Below, piece after piece: positions 21,777-33,768 of a stretch of 64,000 nucleotides of DNA. The notes below the pieces were generated by a model, which did no database searches, had not been told where the DNA came from, and worked only from the letters and a program-made list of their open reading frames with translations. The stretch is from contig NZ_JACOAF010000017.1 in assembly GCF_014269285.1 (NCBI RefSeq), positions 44,907-108,906 of the forward strand, read 5' to 3'. Source of the stretch: Rufibacter sediminis. Its GTDB lineage: Bacteria > Bacteroidota > Bacteroidia > Cytophagales > Hymenobacteraceae. A program made the translations under genes and the position numbers. Each line of letters begins with the position of its first letter. Within the stretch, counting starts at the first letter, position 1.

Positions 21777-22571
21777 CTATTCCAGGCTTTTGAAGAACAC
21801 CGGCGAGTTGCCGTACAGCGGGGTAGAGCCGTTCCATTTCTCAATGAACTGCTGCTGGATGAGGAGCGGGGTGAGGGTTTGCTGGCGCAGGCGGTTGGCC
21901 TCGGCCTCGGCCTGGGCTTCCACAATTTTCTTGCGGGCCTGCGCCTCGGCCACCTTCAACTCGTTCTCCACCTGCATGGCCTGCTGCACCGCGCGGTTCT
22001 TCAGGTTCACGGCCCGCACAATCTCCTCGGGGTAGGTGAGGCCGCTGGTCATCTGCTCCAGCTTGAACCCGTCTTTCTGCAGCGCGCCGTCCAGGGTGTT
22101 CTGGACCTCGGTCTCAAACTGCTGGCGTTTGGAGATGATCTCCTCGGTGCTGTACTGGTTCAGCCTGATCCGGAAGGCGTCTTTCACGTAGTTGAGCAGC
22201 GTGGTCTGCGTAATCTCCTGGATGTTTTTGCGGTACTTTTTGAAAATCATGGGCGAAGCGCCCGATTTCACATAGAACGAGATAGTGGGGTCTACCGTGA
22301 ACACCGATCCGTCGCGGGCGTTGACCGTGAACGGGTCATAGTCATACGTCTGGATGAAGGTGGGGAACTCATAGACCTCCTCGGTGAAGGGATTGAACCA
22401 GACCCGGCCCGTCACCAGCGAGACATCCTGCACGCCTTTGCCGGTGCCGTACAGTTTCACCAGCACGCCTTCATGGCCGGCATCTACACGGGTGCAGGAC
22501 TGGGTGAGCGTAATTCCGAACACGATGATCAACAGCATGCTCACAATACCGGTAATAACTCTGCGGTTCAT
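21777..22571 (-). CDS. SPFH/prohibitin-family membrane protein
   Basis: 264 residues. One N-terminal membrane segment (VITGIVSMLLIIVFGITL) precedes the SPFH domain (GHEGVLVKLYGTGKGVQDVS, RVWFNPFTEEVYEFPTFIQT) and a long charged helix with Ala/Glu/Gln repeats (VAEAQARKKIVEAQAEAEAN) typical of prohibitin/HflK-type oligomers. Such proteins form rings that organise inner-membrane domains and associate with FtsH-like proteases. It overlaps the small membrane-protein gene upstream by four bases, so the two are probably translationally coupled. Confidence 0.9.
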   Translation of the reverse strand: MNRRVITGIVSMLLIIVFGITLTQSCTRVDAGHEGVLVKLYGTGKGVQDVSLVTGRVWFNPFTEEVYEFPTFIQTYDYDPFTVNARDGSVFTVDPTISFYVKSGASPMIFKKYRKNIQEITQTTLLNYVKDAFRIRLNQYSTEEIISKRQQFETEVQNTLDGALQKDGFKLEQMTSGLTYPEEIVRAVNLKNRAVQQAMQVENELKVAEAQARKKIVEAQAEAEANRLRQQTLTPLLIQQQFIEKWNGSTPLYGNSPVFFKSLE

Positions 22572-22759
22572 TGGTTTTTGATTTTAGAGAAGAGATATCG
22601 GATGAGGAAATAATTAACAGCCGCTAACAGCACGAAGGCTCCCGCCCCCAACGCCACTGACGTGTCTGAGGGCGCGCGCAAGAGCTGGGCGATGGAGGTG
22701 AAGAGCAGAATGTCAATGACCACTATGCCCAGAAGTAAAAGTAAATACAAGGTGTTCAT
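22568..22759 (-). CDS. Small two-segment membrane protein
   Basis: 63 residues with two hydrophobic segments (LYLLLLLGIVVIDILLFTSI and GAGAFVLLAAVNYFLI) and a basic end (FSKIKNQ). No family was recognised. Its stop overlaps the ATG of the SPFH gene (ATGA), so a partnership with that protein is likely. Confidence 0.7.
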   Translation of the reverse strand: MNTLYLLLLLGIVVIDILLFTSIAQLLRAPSDTSVALGAGAFVLLAAVNYFLIRYLFSKIKNQ

Positions 22760-22868
22760 GGCGTGCCGCTGCTTGTGTCTTTGGTCTATCTTGCCAGGTG
22801 CGTAACCGCCTGTGGTATAGTATATGCAATATGTACAATACTATTCAGTTTTATGCACCTGAAAAGTA

Positions 22869-22901
22869 AAAACCTCAGCAAACTGGGTTCGCTGAGGTTT
22901 T
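22869..22901 (-). terminator. Terminator of endonuclease V gene
   Basis: AAAACCTCAGC / GCTGAGGTTTT stem, about 23 bases past the stop. A half P-family palindrome (TTTCTGAAAAATGGCCCGTAAAC) overlaps its distal arm. Confidence 0.75.
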
Positions 22902-22923
22902 CTGAAAAATGGCCCGTAAACGG

Positions 22924-23601
22924 CTACCGTACTTCGGCCTTGTAGACCTCGGCGTAATGATCAGCCAGGCGGGTGGGCTCCGGCAGTTTGTGCTTCAGCG
23001 ACGTTTCCAGCGCGATGCGGGTGGCGGTGTCCAGGTCCATCAGGTGGCCTGGCGATACAAAAACCGGTTTCACCTTGTCCTTGGTCCGGATCACGTTCCC
23101 AATGTGCTCGCCCCGGTGGGTGAGCGGCGTAAGACTTCCTTTCGCGGGAGCGGGTTCTTCAAATTTGCCCGTGAGTACTTTCTTGGCCACGCCCATGGTG
23201 GGTTTGTTCAAAAGCACGCCCAACTGACTGGCAATGCCCAAACGGCGCGGATGCGCAATGCCGTGGCCGTCTACCATGATCAAATCAGGCGTGTGTTCCA
23301 GTTTGGCGTAGGCCTGCACCAGGTTAGGCGCCTCCCGGAACGCCAGAAACCCCGGAATATACGGCAGCTCCACCGGCCCGTAATGCCATACGCTTTCCAC
23401 CAACTCCAGCTCCGGGTACGTCAACACCACAAACACCGACAGAATGTTCTCCCCGATAAAGGAAGAGTCGCAGCCGGCCAGCAGTTTCAGCTCAAAGTCC
23501 GGTTTCTGCAGGAGAACTTGCCGCCGCAGGTTTTCTTGCTGCTCGGTTAGGGTTTTGACCAACTGCGGATCTGGTGGGGGAAGGTGAGAGGGCCAGGCCA
23601 T
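22924..23601 (-). CDS. nfi: Endonuclease V (deoxyinosine 3'-endonuclease)
   Basis: 225 residues, the usual length. Family motifs are AGCDSSFIG (first catalytic Asp), PYIPGFLAFREAP (with the strand-separating PYIP wedge and the catalytic Glu) and LIMVDGHGIAHPRRLGIASQ (second catalytic Asp). GVLLNKPTMGVAKKVL and VFVSPGHLMDL complete the fold. The enzyme cuts DNA or RNA at the second bond 3' to inosine. It stands alone, with its own terminator, upstream of the SPFH pair. Confidence 0.95.
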   Translation of the reverse strand: MAWPSHLPPPDPQLVKTLTEQQENLRRQVLLQKPDFELKLLAGCDSSFIGENILSVFVVLTYPELELVESVWHYGPVELPYIPGFLAFREAPNLVQAYAKLEHTPDLIMVDGHGIAHPRRLGIASQLGVLLNKPTMGVAKKVLTGKFEEPAPAKGSLTPLTHRGEHIGNVIRTKDKVKPVFVSPGHLMDLDTATRIALETSLKHKLPEPTRLADHYAEVYKAEVR

Positions 23602-23647
23602 AGAGAGTAGTGCTGAGTCTTGAGTTATGAGTCGAATGCGTCTTTCC

Positions 23648-23683
23648 GTTTTCGGGGTGTTTTCCGGAAAACAGGCCGAAAAC
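23648..23683. repeat. P-family palindrome upstream of nfi
   Basis: TTTTCGGGGTGTTTTCCGG then AAAACAGGCCGAAAACGG; the inner GTTTTCCGGAAAAC is perfect. Confidence 0.75.
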
Positions 23684-23740
23684 GGAGGCGCGTCTTGCTC
23701 TTACGGATATATGGGGCCGGAGATGCTTGCCAAGCTTTTC

Positions 23741-24457
23741 TCAGGCGCTGCACGGCACCGTCAGGTCGATGAACAGCACCCGCCACTGCCCCTTGATCTG
23801 CCCGAAATGGAATTTAAAACCGCTGCCGGTGTGCAACACCGTCCTGCTGACCAGGAGTTGGGTCTGGGCGATCTTCTTTTGTTCATCCGGCGGCAAACCG
23901 GCGTATTGGTAAGCATCGCTTTTCCTGAAGGCCGTGGCCTCGGCCACAAAACAGCCCTCCCGGCTGAAGTTGTTGTTCTCGCCTCCGCAGGTGAGGGTGG
24001 GCAGCACCTGCACTTCCTCCAGCCGGCACTCCTGAAATGTCTCCCGAATGGTGAAAAACATACCCGGTTGGGCACCCATCCGGCGGAAAGTGCTGATGTC
24101 CGTGACATGGGTGAAGTGGGGAACGGCGCCGGGTGCTTCTATGAGATACAAGCCGCGCGTAGGATCTATGTACCCGTTGAACTCCCGGGGATTTTCCCTC
24201 TGAATGCTTTGGGCCCATTTTCTGAAAAACGAGGCAAAATCAGCCTCTCCTCCGCGCGCCGTTTTCCGGATCACTTCCTCCTGCAAGACGTTGAGCGTAT
24301 CCTTTGCCAGTACTCGGGTTTGCTGACGCGTTTCCTTACGCGGGGAAACCGTCCTCGGGCTTTCACCCTCAACAGGAGAATCTTGCTGGGTGGAGTTGGA
24401 GTGGCACCCCATCAAAAGCAGGAAAGATAGGCTGGCTACAGTTCTTAACTTCTTCAT
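23741..24457 (-). CDS. Hypothetical lipoprotein
   Basis: About 238 residues from the ATG at 24457 (MKKLRTVASLSFLLLMGCHS). The lipobox LLMGC (Cys18) gives a lipid-anchored protein; the longer open frame has no sense upstream of it. After a Ser/Pro/Arg-rich linker comes a globular domain of about 150 residues (DFASFFRKWAQSIQREN, GYIDPTRGLYLIEAPGA, FHFGQIKGQWRVLFIDLTVP). The C-terminal part resembles small beta-rich NTF2-like folds, but no family can be named. A P-family-like stretch (24208-24240) is inside the reading frame. Confidence 0.7.
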   Translation of the reverse strand: MKKLRTVASLSFLLLMGCHSNSTQQDSPVEGESPRTVSPRKETRQQTRVLAKDTLNVLQEEVIRKTARGGEADFASFFRKWAQSIQRENPREFNGYIDPTRGLYLIEAPGAVPHFTHVTDISTFRRMGAQPGMFFTIRETFQECRLEEVQVLPTLTCGGENNNFSREGCFVAEATAFRKSDAYQYAGLPPDEQKKIAQTQLLVSRTVLHTGSGFKFHFGQIKGQWRVLFIDLTVPCSA

Positions 24458-24593
24458 GCGCTGTATACGGGTGTCCGCCGCTGGAGGAGGCCCCGCGCTT
24501 TTGCAGGTCATCGCCATCTTCCTCCGCTGCTCCGCTCCTTTTCCGGAGGACTTTCCTCCTGGTTTCAGTTTCAATCCACTGAAGAGAAATCGG

Positions 24594-24646
24594 CTTAAAA
24601 CTTCAAAAGGATGTCCGGTGAGGGAGCATCCTTTTGAAGTTTTAAG
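24594..24646 (-). terminator. Terminator of T9SS cargo gene
   Basis: Perfect 20-base arms CTTAAAACTTCAAAAGGATG (24594-24613) and its complement (24627-24646) with a 13-base loop, 31 bases after the stop. The AT-rich outer ends suit termination in both directions. Confidence 0.8.
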
Positions 24647-24676
24647 CAAGGTGATCTGCTGAAGAAGCCGTTCTGG

Positions 24677-26473
24677 TTATCTCTTGTAGAACTTGCTAAC
24701 CGATTTCTCTGACTTTACCAAATACAGCCCCGAAGCGAAGTCGCGCACCGAGAGTTGCACCGAGGTTTCGTTTTTAGGCAGCACCACGGTTTTCACCAGG
24801 CCTCCCGCCGAGTTCAGGATATGGAAAGTCTGGTCTTCGCTAGAGCTAGTTGACGGTTTAATGGTCAGTTCCTCGGTGGCGGGGTTAGGGTAGGTGGTGA
24901 GGGCAAGTGCGGTTGCAGGACCAGGTTTGATGGCCAGGTAGATGGTTTTATGCGTCTCGGATTTGCCGTTGTAGTCAAGCTGCGTCAGGCGGTAATAATT
25001 TACTCCTGCCTGGGGCGAAGGGTCCACGAAAGAGTACTTCTGCAAGGCCAGGCTGGTACCTGCGCCTTTGACTTCGCCAATGGCTTTGAAGATTTTTCCG
25101 TCCTGGCTGCGCTCCACCACAAAACGGTCGTTGTCTTTCTCTGCGGCAGTGGCCCAGGAAAGTTTCGCGCCTTCGGCGATCTTCTTTACCTCAAAGGAGA
25201 GCAAGGTGATGGGGAGCGGATTTGGTCCAGGACCGGTCTGGTCGCCCGGCCCGCTCTGGGTACCGAAATCTACCGGCGGGGTAGGGAGGTCTATGTGCCG
25301 CCATGAAAGATCCGATACTGCAAAGCCCTGGTGGCTCGCTTTTGAACCGTAGTTGGCGCCGTTGTAGTAGTAGATTTCAACCCGGTCTACTGCTTCCTGA
25401 AACGTGACGGTGACGTCCGCTTCAGAAGAGGAGTTGTCAATGTTGGCGCCCCCGTTGGACTGTGATTTACTTCTGATCAGAACGTTAGAGCCTTCCACCG
25501 CAAATTCGTTGTTGGAGGTTGTCTGCACCAGGTTCTTCTGCGGGAAGATGGGGGTTGCCTCGCCGTTTCTGAAAGCCATTATTTTTAAGATATCCAGGAA
25601 CTGGTTGCCGCTTCGGTCAATGTCATAGAGGGTGAAGGAAAGGCCTTTGACAGATTTGTTTGTGAAATAAAGCTTGCTCACGGTGTAGTGGTTGCTGGTG
25701 GTGTTGCCGGCCAGTGATTGCTCTATAGCGAAGGAAACTCCCTGATAATTGTAGGTGGTTTGCTGAGTGTACATAGCGGCCGAGCCCACCTGCTCTTTGT
25801 CCCACTGCATCAAGACGCCGTCTTGCTCATAGAAATTGCTGCTTTTGTGCTTCACCACGGTAAACGGGTTCTCGGTCTCTCTTACGGGTCTGGAGTTCCA
25901 TTGGAAAGTAGACGTGAGAGACGGAATTTTGGGTCCGCCGTAAGGTATTCCGGTGATGGTGATGTCATCTATGGCGTAGACGGTGGAGGAGCCAGTTGAC
26001 CGGTAGGTCCAGCGGAGTTTTACCCTGCCTTTGTTAAAACAGGCGGGTAATGGAATTTCCTGCTCGGCATTTACCTGGGACCATTCGGTGCCCACATCAT
26101 ACCAATTTTCTACCGGTACGTAGAGGCCGCCGTTGTAGCTGTACTCCAGTTTTATCTTCACCTCGCCAACGCTTTTTCCTCCCCAGCTTACTCTAACGTC
26201 TTCATATCCGCCGGTAGAGAATTCGCCTAATTCCAGAATGTATGTGCCCGCGTCTTTCCCGGTTTTGAGATGTTCGGTTTTGGAGGCTTTGGGGTAAGAA
26301 TCACTATTCATGGGGGTATTGGCGGTTTGCCAGGCACGTTCCCCGCCACTGTAGGTTAGGTTAGTGACGGTACCGGAGAAGTTTTCATGATACAGCGTAG
26401 TTCTTTGTCCATACGCCGCCGTCTGTAGCAGTGCTACCATACTCATCAAGAGGAACTGTAAAGAAGATTTCAT
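24677..26473 (-). CDS. Secreted protein with type IX secretion C-terminal sorting domain
   Basis: 598 residues with a signal peptide (MKSSLQFLLMSMVALLQTAAYG). The N-terminal 150 residues look like a jelly-roll (TLYHENFSG, AGTYILELGEFS, VKLRWTYRSTGSSTVYAIDD), followed by a second beta-rich domain. Near residue 420 PLPITLLSFEVKK begins the linker common in T9SS cargo, then a fibronectin-like region and the type A sorting domain (TYPNPATEELTIKPS ... ASGLYLVKSEKSVSKFYKR). The protein would be exported by the gliding/secretion machinery and anchored on the surface. The ligand is unknown. Confidence 0.9.
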   Translation of the reverse strand: MKSSLQFLLMSMVALLQTAAYGQRTTLYHENFSGTVTNLTYSGGERAWQTANTPMNSDSYPKASKTEHLKTGKDAGTYILELGEFSTGGYEDVRVSWGGKSVGEVKIKLEYSYNGGLYVPVENWYDVGTEWSQVNAEQEIPLPACFNKGRVKLRWTYRSTGSSTVYAIDDITITGIPYGGPKIPSLTSTFQWNSRPVRETENPFTVVKHKSSNFYEQDGVLMQWDKEQVGSAAMYTQQTTYNYQGVSFAIEQSLAGNTTSNHYTVSKLYFTNKSVKGLSFTLYDIDRSGNQFLDILKIMAFRNGEATPIFPQKNLVQTTSNNEFAVEGSNVLIRSKSQSNGGANIDNSSSEADVTVTFQEAVDRVEIYYYNGANYGSKASHQGFAVSDLSWRHIDLPTPPVDFGTQSGPGDQTGPGPNPLPITLLSFEVKKIAEGAKLSWATAAEKDNDRFVVERSQDGKIFKAIGEVKGAGTSLALQKYSFVDPSPQAGVNYYRLTQLDYNGKSETHKTIYLAIKPGPATALALTTYPNPATEELTIKPSTSSSEDQTFHILNSAGGLVKTVVLPKNETSVQLSVRDFASGLYLVKSEKSVSKFYKR

Positions 26474-29515
<3,042 letters not shown>

Positions 29516-29532
29516 AAGCGAAGAAATAGTTT

Positions 29533-29576
29533 AAAATAAAGGCTGCCCGGGAGAAATCCTGGGCAGCCTTTATTTT
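29533..29576. terminator. Terminator of icd
   Basis: AAAATAAAGGCTGCCC...GGGCAGCCTTTATTTT stem about 18 bases past the stop. The symmetrical A and T flanks let it work on both strands. A degenerate P-family copy (29575-29607) follows at once. Confidence 0.85.
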
Positions 29577-29695
29577 AAGCCTGTTTTTCTGAAAACAGCA
29601 GAAATCTGGCTTACCCGCTGCAACGGCAAAGATGGGAACAAAATGCTTGCGTCTGTATCGTTGAGAAAGGCGGTACCCGGAGGGCTTAAAAAAGA

Positions 29696-29730
29696 AGAAG
29701 GGCAACTCTGTCTAGCGAGTTGCCCTTCTT
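29696..29730 (-). terminator. Terminator of S8 peptidase gene
   Basis: AAGAAGGGCAACTC / GAGTTGCCCTTCTT stem, followed on the minus strand by CTTTTTT. It lies 24 bases past the stop. Confidence 0.85.
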
Positions 29731-29753
29731 TATGCTTGTGCTAGGATGGTTGC

Positions 29754-31244
29754 TTATTGAACAGCTCTGATGGCACGTAAGGCGTTCACGCGGCCATGAC
29801 CGTAATACGTGTCACGGCCTGGTTTGCCCAGATCATCAGCAGAAGCGCGAAGAACCGCTTCTACTTTAGCGGGGTCCATTTGTCCGCCGTTTCGGCCAAT
29901 GATCAAAGCGGCCACGCCCGTAGCGTGTGGTGCTGCCATGCTGGTGCCGGCCATCCAGGTATAACCTCCTCTAGCCGAAGTGCTCAGCACCATGTCAAGG
30001 GCCCAAGTGTATTGTCTTACGCCTCTAAAGACAACAATTTCATTTGTAGGATAGTCAAAGTCTCCGCCTGGCGCAGCAAAGTCAATGACAGACGTACCGA
30101 AGTTAGAGTAAGAGGCAAACTCATCCAGATTGGTGGTGAGTGGCGCGTTGGCCCAGCCCGTTGGCCCGGTGGCGGAGATGGAGATCACGTTAGGGGCATC
30201 AGACGGAATGTGTACCAGATCCTGATCGGCGTTTCCGTTGTTGGCATCGTTACCGGCAGAAGTGATGATGGTCACTCCTTGCTGAGCGGCATAGGTGGTC
30301 ACGCGGTTAATGGCCACGATTAACTCCTGAATGGCTTTGGTTTCATTCACCACATAGTCATCTGCCGGGTTCTCTGGGGTGCCATTGTCATATAAGTACT
30401 TTGAGTTGCGCGGGATAGCGGCTCCCAAGCTCATGTTGATAACATCAGCTTTTTGTTGGGTGGCGTACAGGATTCCCTGCATCATCCAGGAGAAAGACCC
30501 TGAACCGGCATCGGCTAATACTTTCACTAGAATCAATTTAGCGGCCGGGGCTACACCAATAACGCCTAGGTTGTTATCTACGGCGGCAATTGTGCCGGCG
30601 GTATGGCTGCCATGGCTGGCACCAGCTCTGTTGAATTGGGCAGGTTCAGTGGGTACGAAGGATCTGGCATCCACAATGTTGCCTTGAAGATCTGGGTGCG
30701 TCAAATCAAAACCACCATCCAATACGGCTACTCTTACGCCCTGGCCCAGAGCTCCCTCGTTCCATGCTTCCGGTGCCTGAATGGCGGTGTGTCCCCACTG
30801 AAGCGGGAAGTAAGGGTTGCTGTCGCCGGTGCTTGCCGGGTTAACGTTGTCCGCTTCAACTGCTTTGTCTTTCAACGGGTCAAACCCTTGGTAGGAAAAG
30901 TCATTGACCACTGACCGAACGCCACTGATCTTAGCCGCCTTGGCCGCAAAGTTAGGGTCATCTGAGGTTGCCGTCGCTAGACCAACTTCATTGAGCAAAG
31001 CAGTAAGCTTGCCATTGGAGGAGTTTACTTTCGCTGCGATGTCTGCCGGCAACTGGGCGCCAGAAGACACGATGATGTACTTGTTTGAATGGAAAGTGAC
31101 AGAAGAGGTGGCTGACGTCGCATTGCTGATCGCGTTCTGTCTAAGGTCTTCCGGAAGGACTTCTTCTTCGCTACAACCAAATGCTCCTAGCAGCCCTACT
31201 GCAAACAATGAATTGATAAATGTGGATCTGATTTGTTTGTTCAT
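29754..31244 (-). CDS. S8-family subtilisin-like serine peptidase, lipoprotein
   Basis: 496 residues. The signal has a lipobox (LLGAFGC, Cys24), then an inhibitor I9-like propeptide (YIIVSSGAQLP ... ISGVRSVVNDF). The catalytic Asp176 is in VAVLDGGFDLTHPDLQG, His211 in SHGSHTAGTIAAVD, and the serine in MAGTSMAAPHATGVAALI near residue 437; the oxyanion Asn is in ITSAGNDANNGNAD. The enzyme is probably an envelope-bound or surface protease. It has its own terminator and a long AT-rich upstream region. Confidence 0.93.
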   Translation of the reverse strand: MNKQIRSTFINSLFAVGLLGAFGCSEEEVLPEDLRQNAISNATSATSSVTFHSNKYIIVSSGAQLPADIAAKVNSSNGKLTALLNEVGLATATSDDPNFAAKAAKISGVRSVVNDFSYQGFDPLKDKAVEADNVNPASTGDSNPYFPLQWGHTAIQAPEAWNEGALGQGVRVAVLDGGFDLTHPDLQGNIVDARSFVPTEPAQFNRAGASHGSHTAGTIAAVDNNLGVIGVAPAAKLILVKVLADAGSGSFSWMMQGILYATQQKADVINMSLGAAIPRNSKYLYDNGTPENPADDYVVNETKAIQELIVAINRVTTYAAQQGVTIITSAGNDANNGNADQDLVHIPSDAPNVISISATGPTGWANAPLTTNLDEFASYSNFGTSVIDFAAPGGDFDYPTNEIVVFRGVRQYTWALDMVLSTSARGGYTWMAGTSMAAPHATGVAALIIGRNGGQMDPAKVEAVLRASADDLGKPGRDTYYGHGRVNALRAIRAVQ

Positions 31245-32048
31245 GGTGGTTGGTAAAAGGTTTAAAGAATAGTTTAAGGATATAATGTGGGAAAGAAAAT
31301 TTTCTATTGATTAGTAATATAGTGCATTTTTGCGCTATATGGTTCATTCTAAATAGATTATATCTTAATTTTTTTCAGAGGGAAAGCTTGTAGATGGAAT
31401 TTTAGTGCATAACTAATTGAAAATCAATGGTTAGTTTGAAGGTTGGTCTATTTTGAAGGTTTTGCTTAAAATGACGGTTAGGCCTCCCGGAGATAGGTGA
31501 GAGCGTGGGTAACTAGTTGAGTATTAAATATATAATTTATTTAATGTTCGTAGTCGGACAGTGGCGGTGAGCAGCTGACGGGGCAGTTTCCTGCTATTGT
31601 CCTAGCCAAGAAGTTTCAGTTGGTGAATGGAAGCCTCCGGTTACTTGTGCAAACGAGAGGGCAAAGCAAACGCCAGCAAACGCCAGGAAGTAAGATGTAC
31701 CTTTATGGTGCATGAACTGACAAGATCATTAACAAGAAAGTAGCGGACCCATCTACAGCTAGAGAGAAACTTTCCACGTGCCTGGATTCTCCTGCCAGGG
31801 CACGTTGAAAGTTGCCGTTGCCCTGCGGCTACCTTTAGCTCACGTGCCGTTTTACGCCTGTTTTAGAGAAATCCTGTGAAAAGCAACGGAGGACCTTGCA
31901 GAACCTCTGATGAACTTTTGGGGAGCTTTCCTGCAACGTTTGCCAGTATGTACTTGAAAGGCAAGCGGAGCGCTGCCACTTTTTTCGCTACCAGAGAGCG
32001 TAAGTAAGTTCTGTGACCCAAAGTGCGGCAACCTGGAGGGTCATAGGT
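31245..32048. other. Gap upstream of S8 peptidase gene
   Basis: No gene was recognised in about 800 bases. The first 300 are AT-rich and include CATTTTTGCGCTATATGG near 31324. A weak P-family-like stretch is at about 31851-31886. The rest has only short frames without recognised products. Confidence 0.5.
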
Positions 32049-32849
32049 TTATTGAAACAGTTGTATGGTGTATTCCAGCAGTTCTACTCCACCCCATTTG
32101 CCGTGTCCGGGTATCACGATCTTGGCATCTGGGTACTTCTGTTTGAGGTTGGCTACTGTTCCGGGCCAGGCGGCCACATTCGCGTCTTCTAAATTGCCTT
32201 TGCCTGCTCCGGTCTCTTTGATCAGACAACCCCCAAATAAGGCCTTCTCGTACGGAAAATACCCGATGACATTGTCTTTGGTGTGCCCTTCTCCTAAGAA
32301 CTCGGCATATACCTTTTCCTTTCCTACTGTAAGCGTCAGTAGCTGCTCAAAAGTGTTTTGTGGAATGGAAGAACCGTCTTTCTTTTCGATTAGAAACTCA
32401 ATGGTTTTTTGGTTCGCATACGAGGGGATTCCCTGTTCATGAAACATGTCCAGGCCTCCTACGCAATCTGCATGGAAGTGCGTGGCGACAACTGCCTTCA
32501 CCTCAGACTTCATTTTCTCAGTGATCACCTCTAGCAATGTTCTTGCGCTTGCCTTGTCGGCCGGAGTGTCAAAAATAACCGCCTGGTTTTCGTTTATGAC
32601 CAGCATCCCGTTGCAGCCGACTTTGCCAAAGCTTTCGGTCTGTAAAAAGGACGTGTGCACATACACGTTATCACTGAGCCGGTGAAGAATCAGGCTTTCT
32701 GTTTGGTAGATGATAGAGTCTTGGGCCGCGTCTGAAGTTTCTTTTAAAGCTGCCGTACCCATTGGGGTACTGGTTCTGGTGGTGCCGTGATGGCAGGAAA
32801 TCAGAAATTGCCCGAGGATTACAACGAGGGTTAGAGTTCTTTTGATCAT
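32049..32849 (-). CDS. Subclass B1-like metallo-beta-lactamase-fold hydrolase, lipoprotein
   Basis: 266 residues with a lipobox (GQFLISC, Cys19). The zinc ligands follow subclass B1: HFHAD (His124, His126, Asp128) in VVATHFHADCVGGLDMF, a His in EFLGEGHTKDNVIGYFP, a Cys in ALFGGCLIKE and the last His in IVIPGHGKWGG. Length and pattern are those of chromosomal Bacteroidota B1 enzymes, which can hydrolyse beta-lactams; whether this one does cannot be seen. No regulator of the AmpR kind lies beside it. Confidence 0.85.
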   Translation of the reverse strand: MIKRTLTLVVILGQFLISCHHGTTRTSTPMGTAALKETSDAAQDSIIYQTESLILHRLSDNVYVHTSFLQTESFGKVGCNGMLVINENQAVIFDTPADKASARTLLEVITEKMKSEVKAVVATHFHADCVGGLDMFHEQGIPSYANQKTIEFLIEKKDGSSIPQNTFEQLLTLTVGKEKVYAEFLGEGHTKDNVIGYFPYEKALFGGCLIKETGAGKGNLEDANVAAWPGTVANLKQKYPDAKIVIPGHGKWGGVELLEYTIQLFQ

Positions 32850-32938
32850 GCTGCTCTTTCAGATAGAGGGCCGTTTGGGAATTTCAGGCAATAAACGCAA
32901 TTCTACACGAAAGCAGTAGCTACTTGCGACTACCTACC

Positions 32939-33319
32939 TTAGCTTTTATCCGTGATTCCTATGATCAAGCCGTCTTTCAACCGGAATTCTGATTGGCCGG
33001 TCATTTTCACGGTGTCTCCGGCTTTCATGCCGTTGGGCAGATCGGTGGCTACCCGTGCTTCGTAGGTGATGGCTGCGGTTATGTTGTTTTCCTGAAAGCT
33101 CCAGGAATCAACGGTCTGCTGCCTTTGGGAAAAGTATTGTTTCGCCGCTTCGGCCTGGCTCGTGAATGCTTCTATCCCTTCGGTTCTTAAGTTGACAACC
33201 CCATTGGAGATGTTTTCAAATACGATGTCCTGGTGTAAGTCTCTGATCATGCCCTGCACATCGAACGCATTGTAGGCTGCAATGTAGTGTTGGATGACTT
33301 GTTTAGAATGTTCCTGCAT
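32939..33319 (-). CDS. NTF2-like/SnoaL-like small protein
   Basis: 126 residues. The N-terminal helix VIQHYIAAYNAFDVQGMIRD followed by LHQDIVFENISNG, and the beta strands FRLKDGLIIGITDKS at the end, are the NTF2-like cone fold. The family includes isomerases, polyketide cyclases and ligand-binding proteins; no catalytic site can be assigned. It is cytosolic (no signal peptide) and 89 bases upstream of the metallo-beta-lactamase-fold gene, so the two may be co-transcribed. Confidence 0.8.
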   Translation of the reverse strand: MQEHSKQVIQHYIAAYNAFDVQGMIRDLHQDIVFENISNGVVNLRTEGIEAFTSQAEAAKQYFSQRQQTVDSWSFQENNITAAITYEARVATDLPNGMKAGDTVKMTGQSEFRLKDGLIIGITDKS

Positions 33320-33557
33320 GGCTAGGTCTGTTTGGCAAATTAAAAGGAAACCTGTGTTGAAACGAAAGATAGTTGGTTTTTAGGTATCCGTTTTCCCAAG
33401 GCTGGGCAGCAAGATTAGTTAACAGTAGTTCCCCTCACGCTGGAGTACCCTTTTGGTAGACAATGAATAGTCAACCTCCAATTTACGTTGCCGAAGTCTT
33501 CCGGCAAAGCGGTTTGCAGAAGTATACCTGGGGGGGCAAGCTACTAAATGCCCTTCC

Positions 33558-33591
33558 CGTTTTAGACCTCTTTTCCCGAAAACAGCCCTTA
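33558..33591. repeat. P-family palindrome at the end of the DUF5597 relic
   Basis: CGTTTTAGACCTCTTTTCCC then GAAAACAGCCCTTATT; degenerate, and it covers the stop codon of the relic. Confidence 0.5.
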
Positions 33592-33768
33592 TTCATACCG
33601 GTAGAGCTGTAGCTTTTGAATCTGATACTCGCCCACCGGAAAGCGGAGGTGGTGGCCCTGGTGCGTCTGGTCTCTGTTCAGGTGCCGCAGCACTTTCCAC
33701 TGGCCTTTCACGAAGCTGCCTTCGTCTACCTTCAGGATGCCGACGTTCTGCGGGAGCTTTGAGGGAGG
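33589..33768 (-). pseudogene. C-terminal relic of a GH35/DUF5597 beta-galactosidase-like gene
   Basis: Directly after the TAA of the MFS gene, in the same frame, the minus strand is open until a TAA at 33589-33591. The translation runs LPQNVGILKVDEGSFVKGQW, then LRHLNRDQTHQGHHLRFPVG and EYQIQKLQLYRYE. This is the end of the C-terminal domain of bacterial GH35-type beta-galactosidases (usual form RRLNGDQT..GR.LRLP...IQRVKLYRY). The catalytic domain is absent and there is no start codon. It is best read as the stump of a gene removed by a deletion that brought the MFS gene next to it. Confidence 0.65.

Noticed and set aside
32049..32849. Naming the metallo-beta-lactamase-fold gene as a resistance gene
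   Set aside because: The zinc ligands fit subclass B1, but activity on antibiotics cannot be told from the sequence and there is no mobile context.
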